The notes beneath the pieces are model-generated. The model saw only the letters and a list, made by a program, of their open reading frames with translations. It was not told the origin of the DNA and did not search any database. Both the position numbers and the translations under genes were made by a program. Below are positions 55,996 through 64,000 of a stretch of 64,000 nt of DNA, one piece after another. Numbering within the stretch: position 1 is the first letter of the stretch; each line of letters begins with the position of its first letter. Origin of the DNA: JAPWJZ01 sp966211335 (lineage in GTDB: Bacteria; Pseudomonadota; Alphaproteobacteria; Micavibrionales; UBA2020); the NCBI GenBank assembly GCA_966211335.1, contig CBIHNF010000001.1, positions 1,116,001 to 1,180,000 of the forward strand. Reading direction: 5' to 3'.

Positions 55996-57194
55996 CAGGG
56001 GCCGTCGGCATCGCCAATATCCTCGTCGTGGATGATGACGCCGCCGACCGGATGGCGATACGGCGCTATATTTCCCGCCCGCACCTCAGCGTCAAACTGG
56101 AAGAAGCCGCAACGGGGGAGGAAGGGGCAGCCCTGCTGGCCACGAAAAAATTCGACTGCCTGTTCCTTGATTACCGCCTGCCGGATATGGATGGTATCTC
56201 CTTCCTGAAGCGCTTCTACGACCTTGATACCGACCTCATGCCCTGTCCCGTCGTCATGCTGACAGGGCAGGGCAGCGAAGGGGTGATGACGGATGCGCTG
56301 CGCTGGGGCGCGCATGACTATATCATCAAGGACAATATCTCCGCCGATACCATCAACATCGCGCTCCTCAAGGCGCGGGAGATTTTTGATCTCCGCCGCT
56401 CCCGCCGCCAGACGGATGAAAAGCTGCGCCATGCGCAGAAGATGGATGCGGTAGGGCAGCTCACCTCCGGCATTGCGCATGACTTCAACAATTTGCTCAC
56501 CGTCATTCTCGGCAACACACACCTTATGCTGCGGCGGCTGCCGAATATCGGGGTCGAGGCGGAGGAGAAGCTCGGGTCCAAAGTGCAGGCGATCGAAACC
56601 GCCGCGCGCAAGGGCGCCGACCTTGTGCGACATCTGATGGTATTCACCCGGCAGCGCGAACTGAAGGAAGTCGTCTTCGACCCCAACCGCTGCATTGCCG
56701 ATACGCTGCTGCTGCTGAAGCGTACGCTTGGCGAAGCCATCGAAGTACAGGAACATTTGGCCGTGGGCATCGGCCATATCCGCGTCGATACCGGGCTGTT
56801 TGAAAACGCCGTCATCAATATCGCCGTCAATGCGCGTGATGCCATGAAGGGCTGCGGCCGCCTCGACATCCGCACCGAAAACGTCGCTCTCACCGCGGAC
56901 GACCTGATCGCCTATCCGGAAATGACGCCCAACAATTACGTTCTCATCGCCATTTCCGACACCGGCGAGGGCATGCCGGAAAGCGTACGCCAGCGTATCT
57001 TCGAGCCATTCTTCACGACAAAACCGGCGGGAGAGGGCACCGGCCTTGGCCTTTCCATGGTTTACGGCTTTATCCGCCAGTCTGGCGGGCACATTCAGGT
57101 CGACAGCACGCCCGGTGCGGGCACGACCTTCCGCATCTACCTGCCGCGCGCGGCAGACAACCAGACAGCAGCAAAGGAGGCTACACATGGATAG
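55992..57194 (+). CDS. Receiver-histidine kinase protein
   Basis: 400 residues. An N-terminal receiver (about 8-125) has Asp60 in CLFLDYRLPDMDGISF and a Lys in YIIKDN. The kinase core follows: MDAVGQLTSGIAHDFNNLLT (His163), FENAVINIAVNARDAMKG, DTGEGMPES and GEGTGLGLSMVYGF. It has no sensor or membrane part, so its input must come by phosphotransfer or protein contact, perhaps from the upstream kinase. It overlaps its neighbours on both sides. Confidence 0.92.
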   Translation: MTGAVGIANILVVDDDAADRMAIRRYISRPHLSVKLEEAATGEEGAALLATKKFDCLFLDYRLPDMDGISFLKRFYDLDTDLMPCPVVMLTGQGSEGVMTDALRWGAHDYIIKDNISADTINIALLKAREIFDLRRSRRQTDEKLRHAQKMDAVGQLTSGIAHDFNNLLTVILGNTHLMLRRLPNIGVEAEEKLGSKVQAIETAARKGADLVRHLMVFTRQRELKEVVFDPNRCIADTLLLLKRTLGEAIEVQEHLAVGIGHIRVDTGLFENAVINIAVNARDAMKGCGRLDIRTENVALTADDLIAYPEMTPNNYVLIAISDTGEGMPESVRQRIFEPFFTTKPAGEGTGLGLSMVYGFIRQSGGHIQVDSTPGAGTTFRIYLPRAADNQTAAKEATHG

Positions 57195-57579
57195 CAAATC
57201 AACCATCATGGTCGTCGATGATGACGATCAGGTGCGGACGACGCTCTGCGAGAATCTTGAGGAATGCGGCTTTGAAGTTTTGCAGGCGCGCGACGGGCAG
57301 GAGGCTATGAATCATCTGGAGGGCGGGCACCGCCCGCAGGTCGTCATCACCGACCTCATCATGCCGCGGAAAGAGGGGCTGGAGGTCATCATGGATATCC
57401 GGCGGCTGCACCCCGGCATCCGTCTCGTCGCCATGTCGGGCGGCGGGCGCAGCAAGGCCGCCGATTTTCTGCAGATGGCAACGCGCCTTGGCGCCGATGC
57501 GATCATGCCGAAGCCAGTCGACATCGCCGATCTTGAAAAAACCGTGCGCGATTTAATGGCGCAGGAGGCGGGGGTTTAG
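57187..57579 (+). CDS. Single-domain response regulator
   Basis: 130 residues, starting eight bases inside the end of the preceding kinase gene. TIMVVDDDDQVRTTLCENLE, Asp56 in VVITDLIMPRKEGLEV and Lys in IMPKPVDIADLEK mark a complete receiver. No output domain. The kinase with REC-AHDFNNLL core is the likely phosphodonor. Last gene of the four-gene relay; its end overlaps the convergent gene by four bases. Confidence 0.92.
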   Translation: MDSKSTIMVVDDDDQVRTTLCENLEECGFEVLQARDGQEAMNHLEGGHRPQVVITDLIMPRKEGLEVIMDIRRLHPGIRLVAMSGGGRSKAADFLQMATRLGADAIMPKPVDIADLEKTVRDLMAQEAGV

Positions 57580-57962
57580 CTTTTCAGGTTTTCAATCTTC
57601 CCGATGCCGAGCAGCCGCAGCAAAATATTGCGTCCGCCCTTGGCGACGCGGTAGGTGACATTGCCGACGCGGCGGGAGCGGAATAACAGCCGCTCCGCGA
57701 TATTGGGCTTGATGTGCTTATGCAGGGCGCGCACGGCATCGGCCCCGTAATGAATTTCCCCGCCATCCACGCGCACGACCATGCCTTCATCAATGTCGAG
57801 GCCTTGCGCCGTCACTGCCTCCAGCAGCTTGCCCTTCTCCCGCGCATCTACCAGCAGCAGTTCCGTTTTATCATCCGCCGGTTTAAGCGTCGTGCAATAG
57901 GAGGTGCAGACGGGGCACTGGCCATCGTAAAGGACTTCAACGCGTTTCTTACCCTTGGCCAC
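57576..57962 (-). CDS. DCC-family thiol-disulfide oxidoreductase-like protein (DUF393)
   Basis: 128 residues from a GTG with GGAGAG upstream. The N-terminal VLYDGQCPVCTSYCTTL contains the family's DxxCxxC-type motif (two Cys in CPVC) and DAREKGKLLEAVTAQGLDID follows. Members are small thioredoxin-like proteins of unsettled function. It stands alone, convergent with the phosphorelay. Confidence 0.85.
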   Translation of the reverse strand: MAKGKKRVEVLYDGQCPVCTSYCTTLKPADDKTELLLVDAREKGKLLEAVTAQGLDIDEGMVVRVDGGEIHYGADAVRALHKHIKPNIAERLLFRSRRVGNVTYRVAKGGRNILLRLLGIGKIENLKS

Positions 57963-58122
57963 GGCACTCTCCTTTATTTAACCAAATAGCTAATTACCTA
58001 TTATTGGCCCCATTTCGCTATGGCGTCAAGGCGGCAACGGTATTCGGTTGATTTTATGCGCCTATTTAGCGCCCAAGCTTTGGCCGTCTTGCATCGTCTT
58101 ATATTGGAAGATAGGGTGAATC

Positions 58123-59538
58123 ATGGAAAGACAACCGCATCGCCGCCTGCCGCCTTTTCCCCGCCTTGGCGGGCGCCTGCATATTTTTCCGGCGTTCATT
58201 CCCATGGTGGAATTGCTGCCTTGGCTGCTGACAGCCGTGGGCGCGCTTGCGGGTGCCAGCCAGATCGCCTTCTGGCGCAAGCACCGCCGCCGCATCTCCG
58301 CTATTGCGCTTGCCTGCTTCGTCGCCGCTGGCGGCATCTATGGCTGGGGCTACCTGCACCGCCCAACGGTTGAAGAAGGCACAAGGCTGATTGCTGCCGC
58401 AGACCTGCCCGCCGTGCGCGGCTATGCCCCCTTGCAACCGTCAGGTGCAGATCCGCTGTATGACAGTTTCAGCCGGCTATGGTCGGTCAGGACGAAAGAC
58501 GAGCCGCTGTCCGGCCCCGTTTTTGTGGGCGACCGCATTTTATTCGGCACTTATGAAGGCCGTATCGAAGCGCGGGCGCGGAAGGGCGGCGCGCTGCTTT
58601 GGGCCATGACCAAGCATGAACCCGTGTTCACCAACCCCGTCACGGCCGACGGCAAAACGGCATTTATCGGCGAAGGCTTGCACACCGCGCCCGCCGCCGC
58701 GATGACGGCTTTTGATATCGCGACCGGTAAGTCGCTCTGGGGCCGCCAGTTCCGCAGCCATCTGGAATCCGCCGTCACGCTGGACGCCGCGCATAACCGC
58801 CTTTGGACCTGCGCAGGGTCACAAGGCATCTGGTCGCTCGATACGCGCAACGGCGATGTGCTTTGGCACAATCCTGTCGGCCATATTGATGCGACGCCGC
58901 TGCTGCTGGACGGCCGCCTCTATGCCTCCGCCCAGCCGGACGAAGCGAGAGTCGGCGCGGAAGTTTTTGCGCTCGATGCCGACAGCGGCAAGGCTATCTG
59001 GAAGCTGGCACTGCCCGGCAACACCATGGGCTCCCCGCAGGAAGGCCCTGCGAATACGCTTTTGCTGACGACTGCTATCGGTCAGGTGGGGCCGCAAGTC
59101 GCGACGGACCGCGGCTGGTCGCATGCGGTGGATAAAGCGGGCAAGCTGCTCTGGACAGTGGCGCTGCCCGGCCTGCCGCTGCCGGAAGCCGCCGTGTTGA
59201 AAGATAAAGGCCTTGTCATCCATACGCTGAAGACGGGGGAAATTGTGGCACTGCACACGCAAGACGGCAGCGTTGCCTGGCATGTCACGCTCGGCAAGGA
59301 ATTCGATGCACCCGCGACGTTGCGGGCGGATACCGTGCCGCCGCTGCTCGCTGCCATGACGGTCGAGGGCACCGTCAGCCTGATGAATGCGGAGGACGGC
59401 ACGGAAATTCGCCGCCTCAATATGGGGCAGGGCGGCTATGTACCGCCGGCCTTCAATGGTGATATCCTCTACCTCACAACGCCGCACGGTATCGCGGCCT
59501 ATGGCGGCGTGCATCTTCTCACCCGCGGACCGAAGTGA
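58123..59538 (+). CDS. Membrane-anchored PQQ-type beta-propeller protein
   Basis: 471 residues. Two N-terminal hydrophobic segments (about 23-50 and 58-78) precede a domain of about 370 residues with repeated strands of the PQQ-propeller type: VFALDADSGKAIWKLALPG, AFDIATGKSLWGRQF, SLDTRNGDVLWHNPVG, ALHTQDGSVAWHVTL. No PQQ-dehydrogenase catalytic Asp motif or disulphide ring is obvious, so it is a binding or scaffold propeller (BamB-like) rather than an enzyme. The gene four bases downstream encodes a PEP-utiliser mobile domain. Confidence 0.78.
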   Translation: MERQPHRRLPPFPRLGGRLHIFPAFIPMVELLPWLLTAVGALAGASQIAFWRKHRRRISAIALACFVAAGGIYGWGYLHRPTVEEGTRLIAAADLPAVRGYAPLQPSGADPLYDSFSRLWSVRTKDEPLSGPVFVGDRILFGTYEGRIEARARKGGALLWAMTKHEPVFTNPVTADGKTAFIGEGLHTAPAAAMTAFDIATGKSLWGRQFRSHLESAVTLDAAHNRLWTCAGSQGIWSLDTRNGDVLWHNPVGHIDATPLLLDGRLYASAQPDEARVGAEVFALDADSGKAIWKLALPGNTMGSPQEGPANTLLLTTAIGQVGPQVATDRGWSHAVDKAGKLLWTVALPGLPLPEAAVLKDKGLVIHTLKTGEIVALHTQDGSVAWHVTLGKEFDAPATLRADTVPPLLAAMTVEGTVSLMNAEDGTEIRRLNMGQGGYVPPAFNGDILYLTTPHGIAAYGGVHLLTRGPK

Positions 59539-59541
59539 TAC

Positions 59542-60585
59542 ATGTCGACCCTCTGGCTCAAATTCCCTGATGATGCCTCGCTCCCCGCACATTTCACGAC
59601 GGAGGAGCAGGAAGCCTTCAGCGATATCTACGATAGCGCAGACGATAATTCGGTCTGGAATCGTGCGGCAGCGCTGCTCGGCTTTTCACCCGCCACTGTG
59701 CCCATGCTGCGCTGGCACAAGGGGCTGCCGTACATCAACTGGTCGCGGCTGGTGCATATGGTCAGCTGCGGCTGGATCGGCGTTTACCCGCCTACCGCCG
59801 GTGGTTACGCCTATCAGCCGATTAACAATTTTATGAAACTGCCCAAGCTGCTCTCCAGCCAGTGGAAGACGGAGCGGTATATTGCAAACACCCTTGCAGC
59901 GCCGCTCCCCGATACGCGCGACGGCAAACTGGTGGAAAGCACCGCGCTGGGGCTTGCGCTGCAGGCGATATTGCTGCGCCTGCCCGCCCATACGCCGCAG
60001 GATTTGGCAAACTGGCTTGCCACACCTGCCGCCGCTCCCGTTACCGTGCGCAAAACGGTGGCGCAGGTGCAGGCCATCCAGAAGCGTCGCACACAGCTTT
60101 CTCCGGCCTGGGAAGAATTGTTCCCGCAGCGCAGCGATGCGCATGCGCCCAAAAACGCGCCGGAATTTTTCTGGGATGAACCGCCGGTGGACGCGCCTGT
60201 GGCGGAAGCCATCGTCGCAGATACCTCCGCTCTGCAATGGCAGGGACTGCCGGTCTGCCCCGGCGGCGTCACGGGCGCGGCGATTTTGCTGCGCTCCACC
60301 GCCGCCAGCCTGACCGCGCTTGACCCTGCGGAATTCCCCATCCTCGTCTTCCCGCGCGCGCGGCCGGAAACCGTCGAACTGTTCGAACATGCCTCCGGCC
60401 TCTTGTTCGCGGAAGGCGGTGCGCTCTCACATGCCTGTACGGTCGCGCGGGAGCAGGGGATTCCTTGCGTCACGGGCCTCGGCCCCGATTTCCTCGCCGC
60501 GCTTGAAAGCCGCCTAAAGAACGGCAAGGTCTGGCTGACGCTGGATGGCGCAACCGGCCTTGTGAAGCTGGTTTTATCTGCATAA
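59542..60585 (+). CDS. Protein with a C-terminal PEP-utiliser swivelling domain
   Basis: 347 residues. The C-terminal third (about 235-345) is a PEP-utiliser mobile domain: LPVCPGGVTGAAILLRSTAA, ILVFPRARPETVELFEHASG and FAEGGALSHACTVAREQGIP. His297 is at the phosphohistidine position and VTGLG follows. The N-terminal two-thirds (with HKGLPYINWSRLVHMVSCGW and PINNFMKLPKLLSSQW) lack the ATP-grasp and the PEP-binding barrel. It therefore cannot be a complete PEP synthase or PPDK. It could shuttle or receive a phosphoryl group from a separate partner. Cotranscribed with the propeller gene. Confidence 0.72.
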   Translation: MSTLWLKFPDDASLPAHFTTEEQEAFSDIYDSADDNSVWNRAAALLGFSPATVPMLRWHKGLPYINWSRLVHMVSCGWIGVYPPTAGGYAYQPINNFMKLPKLLSSQWKTERYIANTLAAPLPDTRDGKLVESTALGLALQAILLRLPAHTPQDLANWLATPAAAPVTVRKTVAQVQAIQKRRTQLSPAWEELFPQRSDAHAPKNAPEFFWDEPPVDAPVAEAIVADTSALQWQGLPVCPGGVTGAAILLRSTAASLTALDPAEFPILVFPRARPETVELFEHASGLLFAEGGALSHACTVAREQGIPCVTGLGPDFLAALESRLKNGKVWLTLDGATGLVKLVLSA

Positions 60586-60676
60586 TTTTCCGCTCTATGT
60601 AAATCGGCCTGCGCTTTTGCCTGCCCGTGTTTCATGCTAAAACCATGCAACGCAAAATCAGAGGGGGCCAGCGGCC

Positions 60677-61465
60677 ATGAAACTCGACCTCAACGGCAGG
60701 CGCGCGCTTGTCTGTGGCGCCAGCAAGGGCATCGGCCTTGCGGCAGCGCAGGAGCTTGCGAGCCTTGGCGCTTCCGTCATCCTCATGGCGCGCGGCGAGG
60801 ACGGGTTGAAGGCAGCGCTCGCCACCCTCAAAACAGGCGCTGGCCAGAAGCATGATTACATTGTCGCCAACTTCCTCGACTTCCGTGAAGTCGGCGCGGC
60901 GGTGCAGAAATATATTGATACGACCGGTGCCATCCATATCCTCGTCAACAACGGCGGCGGCCCGCCGCCGGGGCCTGCGCTGGCCGCTTCCGTCAACGAC
61001 TTTGCCACAATTTTCGCACAGCATTTGATGATGGCGCAGGTGCTGGTGCAGGCGCTGGTGCCGGGCATGAAGGCGGCGCAATATGGCCGCATCGTCAACG
61101 TGATCTCGACTTCCGTGAAGCAGCCCATCAAAGGCCTAGGCATTTCCAACACCATCCGCGGCGCGGTCGCCAGCTGGGCGAAGACGCTGGCGGGGGAGCT
61201 TGGCGGCTTTGGCATCACCGTCAATAACGTGCTGCCCGGCGCGACCGATACCGGCCGCATGCAGGAAATCATCGCCGCCAAAGTGAAGAAAACCGGCAAA
61301 AGCGAAGCGGAGGTGATGGCAGAAGAAATCGCCGTCATTCCTGCCGGGCGTTTTGCAAAGCCGGAGGAAACCGGCGCGGCCATCGCCTTCCTCGCCAGCC
61401 CCGCCGCCGCCTATATCAACGGCATCAACCTGCCGGTCGATGGTGGCCGGACCTTGAGCCTTTAA
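60677..61465 (+). CDS. SDR-family oxidoreductase lacking the classical Tyr-Lys pair
   Basis: 262 residues. The Rossmann motif is RALVCGASKGIGLAAAQELA, with HILVNNGGGPPPGPA as the NAG-like motif and VNNVLPGATDTGRM after the active site. Where classical SDRs have YxxxK, the sequence is GLGISNTIRGAVASWAKTLA, with Ile and no Lys. A known SDR subgroup has this LSN-xx-R pattern and is often labelled 3-oxoacyl-ACP reductase, but chemistry is uncertain. It abuts the aldehyde dehydrogenase start with no gap, so it probably belongs to the aromatic pathway. Confidence 0.85.
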   Translation: MKLDLNGRRALVCGASKGIGLAAAQELASLGASVILMARGEDGLKAALATLKTGAGQKHDYIVANFLDFREVGAAVQKYIDTTGAIHILVNNGGGPPPGPALAASVNDFATIFAQHLMMAQVLVQALVPGMKAAQYGRIVNVISTSVKQPIKGLGISNTIRGAVASWAKTLAGELGGFGITVNNVLPGATDTGRMQEIIAAKVKKTGKSEAEVMAEEIAVIPAGRFAKPEETGAAIAFLASPAAAYINGINLPVDGGRTLSL

Positions 61466-62917
61466 ATGGCAGCCCGCATCCAGATCCGCAACTTCATCGG
61501 CGGGCAGATGCTGGAGCCTGTCTCGAAAACCTATTTCGATAGCGAAAACCCTGCAACGGCGGAAATTTTCGCCGATGTGCCGGATTCCGACAGCGCCGAC
61601 CTTGACCATGCCGTCGCCGCCGCTGAAAAGGCCTTCCCCGAATGGCGCGATATGGGTGCAGACAAGCGCTGCGAAATCATCACGAAGCTTGCCGACCTTA
61701 TCGAGCGCGATATGGCGCAATTCGTCGAAGCCGAAAGCCGTGACAACGGCAAGCCGCAATCACTCTGCGCCATGGTGGATATTCCGCGTGCGATCGCCAA
61801 CCTGCGCTTCTTCGGCGAAGCCGGCAAACAGCTGCGGGGAGAGGAATTTCCCTCCGATAAATCCTTTAGCTATACGCTCCGCCAGCCTTTCGGCATTGTC
61901 TCCATCATCTCGCCGTGGAACCTGCCGCTGCTGCTGTTTACCTGGAAGCTTGCACCGGCCCTTGCCAGCGGCAACTGCGTGATTGCGAAGCCGAGTGAAG
62001 TCACGCCGCTCTCCGCCTTTATGCTGGCGGGACTTTGCAATGAAGCGGGTTTTCCGGTGGGAGTCGTGAATATCCTCCACGGCAAGGGCCCAAAGATCGG
62101 CGCAGCGATTACGGCGCATGCGAAAATACCTGCCATTTCCTTCACCGGCGGCACCGCGACGGGGCGGGAGATTTACACGGGCGGGGCCAAACGCCTCAAA
62201 AAAATCTCCCTCGAACTCGGCGGCAAGAACCCGACTATTGTTTTTGATGATGCTAATTTTGATTTGGCCGTGACCGGTGCCAAAATGGCGGGCTTCACCA
62301 ATCAGGGTCAGATCTGCCTCTGCGGTTCGCGCATTCTTGTGCAGCAGAGTATTTTCGAGAAATTCAAAACCGCTTTCGTGCGCGAGGTGCAGGCGTTGAC
62401 GCTTGGCGACCCTGAGCATATCGACACCATCCTCGGCGCCATGGTCTCCAAGCCGCACATGGAAAAAGTGCTCGGCTATATCGACCTTGCCGAGAAAGAA
62501 GGCGGTAAAATTCTGACCGGCGGCAACCGCCGCATCATTCCCGGCCGCTGTGCCAATGGCTATTTCATTGAACCGACGGTGATTGAAGGCCTTGCCGAAA
62601 CCTGCCGCACCAATCAGGAAGAAATCTTCGGCCCCATCGTCACGCTGATACCCTTCACTGATGAAGCCGAGGCCATCCATATCGCCAATAGCACCGAATA
62701 CGGCCTTGCCGCCTCTATCTGGACGGAAGACAAAGCCCGCGCCGCGCGCGTCGCTGAAAAAATCGACAGCGGCATCGTCTGGCTGAACTGCTGGAATATG
62801 CGCGACCTGCGCACGCCCTTCGGCGGCATGAAGAATTCCGGTGTGGGTCGCGAAGGGGGCCTGCGCGCACTCGAATTTTTCACGGAAGAAAAAACAATCT
62901 GCCGCCCCGCGGCCTGA
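61466..62917 (+). CDS. nbaE: 2-aminomuconate 6-semialdehyde dehydrogenase
   Basis: 483 residues. The aldehyde dehydrogenase core has SIISPWNLPLLLFTWKLAPA, FTGGTATGREIYTGG, the catalytic Glu in SLELGGKNPTIVF and the catalytic Cys in FTNQGQICLCGSRILVQ (NQG-x-CLC is typical of the hydroxymuconic/aminomuconic semialdehyde group). It oxidises 2-aminomuconate semialdehyde to 2-aminomuconate with NAD. The flanking deaminase, 3-hydroxyanthranilate dioxygenase and decarboxylase genes make this substrate more likely than 2-hydroxymuconic semialdehyde. Confidence 0.9.
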   Translation: MAARIQIRNFIGGQMLEPVSKTYFDSENPATAEIFADVPDSDSADLDHAVAAAEKAFPEWRDMGADKRCEIITKLADLIERDMAQFVEAESRDNGKPQSLCAMVDIPRAIANLRFFGEAGKQLRGEEFPSDKSFSYTLRQPFGIVSIISPWNLPLLLFTWKLAPALASGNCVIAKPSEVTPLSAFMLAGLCNEAGFPVGVVNILHGKGPKIGAAITAHAKIPAISFTGGTATGREIYTGGAKRLKKISLELGGKNPTIVFDDANFDLAVTGAKMAGFTNQGQICLCGSRILVQQSIFEKFKTAFVREVQALTLGDPEHIDTILGAMVSKPHMEKVLGYIDLAEKEGGKILTGGNRRIIPGRCANGYFIEPTVIEGLAETCRTNQEEIFGPIVTLIPFTDEAEAIHIANSTEYGLAASIWTEDKARAARVAEKIDSGIVWLNCWNMRDLRTPFGGMKNSGVGREGGLRALEFFTEEKTICRPAA

Positions 62918-62931
62918 AAAGGAGAAAACAA

Positions 62932-63357
62932 ATGACACAAGCAGCAGGACATATTTCCGACAAAGCGCCCGAACCGGTTGGCGCCTATCCACATTCGCGC
63001 CGCGTCGGCAATTTGTTGTTCCTCTCGGGCGTCGGCCCACGCAAGAAGGGTAGCAAGGATATTCCCGGCGTGACGCTGGATGCTGACCGCAATATCACCG
63101 CCTACGACATTGAAACCCAGTGCCACAGCGTTTTTGAAAACGTGAAGAACATTCTTGAATCCTCCGGCGCGTCTTGGGACGACCTTGTCGATGTCACCGT
63201 CTACCTCACCAATATGAAAGCTGATTTCAAGACGTACAACCGCCTCTGGGCCGAATACTTCGGCAAAAACCCGCCCTGCCGTACGACGGTGGAGGTGACG
63301 GCGCTGCCGACGCCCATCGCCATCGAGCTGAAATGCATCGCTGTGATGAAGGATTAA
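62932..63357 (+). CDS. nbaF: RidA-family 2-aminomuconate deaminase
   Basis: 141 residues. The YjgF/RidA fold shows PEPVGAYPHSRRVGNLLFLS, ITAYDIETQCHSVFENVKNI and VTVYLTNMKADFKTYNRLW. RTTVEVTALPTPIAIELKCI carries the Arg and Glu of the active-site cleft. In this operon it should hydrolyse 2-aminomuconate to 4-oxalocrotonate and ammonia. A general imine deaminase role is the alternative. Start 14 bases after the dehydrogenase, with AAGGAG upstream. Confidence 0.88.
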   Translation: MTQAAGHISDKAPEPVGAYPHSRRVGNLLFLSGVGPRKKGSKDIPGVTLDADRNITAYDIETQCHSVFENVKNILESSGASWDDLVDVTVYLTNMKADFKTYNRLWAEYFGKNPPCRTTVEVTALPTPIAIELKCIAVMKD

Positions 63358-63360
63358 CCT

Positions 63361-63888
63361 ATGCGCGCCCCGTTCAATTTCAAAAAATGGATCGATGATA
63401 ACCGCCATGACCTCAAGCCGCCCGTCGGCAACAAGCAGGTTTTTGAAGACAGCGATTTCATCATCATGGCGGTCGGCGGCCCCAACAGCCGCAAGGATTA
63501 CCACGATGATCCGGGCGAAGAGTTTTTCTTCCAGATCGAGGGAGACATGACCCTTCGCATCATGGAAAACGGCAAGCCCCGCGACATCGACATTCGCGAA
63601 GGCGACATGTTTTTGCTGTCTGCCCATGTGCCGCATTCGCCGCAGCGCAAAGCCAATACCGTCGGTCTTGTCGTGGAGCGCAAGCGCGACAGCGCGGAAC
63701 TCGACGGCTTCCAGTGGTATTGCGACGAGTGCCATACCAAACTGCATGAAGAATATCTGCCGCTGCAGAATATCGTGAAAGACCTGCCGCCGCTGTTCGA
63801 CCGTTTCTGGAACAATGAAGATGCGCGGAAATGCAAAGCCTGCGGCCATGTTATGCCGCTGCGCGAAAACCGCAAGAAGGCCGATTGA
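63361..63888 (+). CDS. nbaC: 3-hydroxyanthranilate 3,4-dioxygenase
   Basis: 175 residues. The cupin iron ligands are His and Glu in YHDDPGEEFFFQIEGDM and His in LLSAHVPHSPQR. The C-terminal rubredoxin-like metal site CDECH ... CKACG is present, as in bacterial and yeast enzymes of this length. It opens the ring of 3-hydroxyanthranilate to 2-amino-3-carboxymuconate semialdehyde. The gene is three bases after the deaminase and its stop overlaps the next start (TGATG). Confidence 0.95.
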   Translation: MRAPFNFKKWIDDNRHDLKPPVGNKQVFEDSDFIIMAVGGPNSRKDYHDDPGEEFFFQIEGDMTLRIMENGKPRDIDIREGDMFLLSAHVPHSPQRKANTVGLVVERKRDSAELDGFQWYCDECHTKLHEEYLPLQNIVKDLPPLFDRFWNNEDARKCKACGHVMPLRENRKKAD

Positions 63889-64000
63889 TGGAACGCTGGG
63901 ATGTCCATACCCATACCACCCTATCGCCGGACACGTTTTCGGCGCTGGAAAAATTCCGCCATTACGCCGATTTCATCCGCGTGCGCAAACATGCAACCAA
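63888..64000 (+). CDS. nbaD: ACMS decarboxylase (amidohydrolase), 5' part only
   Basis: Only 37 codons fall in the window. MERWDVHTHTTLSPDTF gives the metal-binding H-x-H of the amidohydrolase superfamily. ACMSD (2-amino-3-carboxymuconate semialdehyde decarboxylase) begins in the same way (D-x-H-x-H then an F/YGxW-like stretch). It would act directly after the dioxygenase encoded upstream. Overlapping start confirms operon membership. The gene continues past base 64000. Confidence 0.7.
   Translation, partial: MERWDVHTHTTLSPDTFSALEKFRHYADFIRVRKHAT

Overview
The window is a gene-dense stretch (about 67 protein genes, mostly ORF-to-ORF) of a G+C-rich chromosome, most likely from a free-living, flagellated alphaproteobacterium. 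The pointers are an LdtR-type MarR regulator, the rpiB-glyA-nrdR-nusB order, an aspartate-type (non-zinc-cysteine) HemB, an alphaproteobacterial ParC, a small RHH_4-like protein and MotA/MotB. The genus cannot be named from sequence alone. I see no rRNA, tRNA, CRISPR array, insertion sequence or prophage.

Layout. 1-8.3 kb: the end of a von Willebrand-type protein, a membrane protein, a MaoC hydratase facing a large acyl-CoA dehydrogenase, then asmA-like, yihY-like and purB in a tight run. 8.4-13.7 kb: a small protein built on an AADW-type repeat, recO, parC, a dienelactone-hydrolase-like enzyme and a protein resembling a decayed HD domain. 13.7-20.2 kb: bpt, motB, motA, a ribbon-helix-helix protein, an arginase-family enzyme, hemB and membrane proteins. 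20.3-27.7 kb: a 3-hydroxyisobutyryl-CoA hydrolase-like enzyme, ldtR, an AT-rich foreign-looking gene, a terminator followed by a promoter with a long leader, a hybrid histidine kinase and glutaryl-CoA dehydrogenase. 27.8-30.9 kb: rpiB-glyA-nrdR-nusB. 30.9-35.4 kb (minus strand): NUDIX, sulfurtransferase, cystathionine lyase, a membrane-anchored CbxX/CfqX-type AAA+ ATPase and a small membrane protein, compact enough to be one operon.

37.9-45.7 kb is a mosaic efflux locus: macA, marR, emrA, emrB, macB and a NodT-type outer-membrane factor. 45.7-50.5 kb (minus strand) is a polyamine ABC transporter operon ending in a saccharopine-dehydrogenase-like gene. 50.6-57.6 kb carries an ABC-2 exporter, a CheY/CheX pair and a four-gene phosphorelay whose reading frames overlap. 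58.1-60.6 kb pairs a membrane-anchored PQQ-type beta-propeller with a protein ending in a lone PEP-utiliser swivelling (phosphohistidine) domain. 60.7-64.0 kb is the start of a 3-hydroxyanthranilate meta-cleavage operon (SDR, aminomuconate-semialdehyde dehydrogenase, RidA-type deaminase, 3-hydroxyanthranilate dioxygenase, ACMS decarboxylase), cut by the window end.

The parts I find least explained are the beta-propeller/PEP-swivel pair, the AAA+ ATPase inside a sulfur operon, the output-less phosphorelay with a possible coupled leader peptide, the AADW-repeat protein, and the promoter-hairpin segment at 23.7-23.8 kb.
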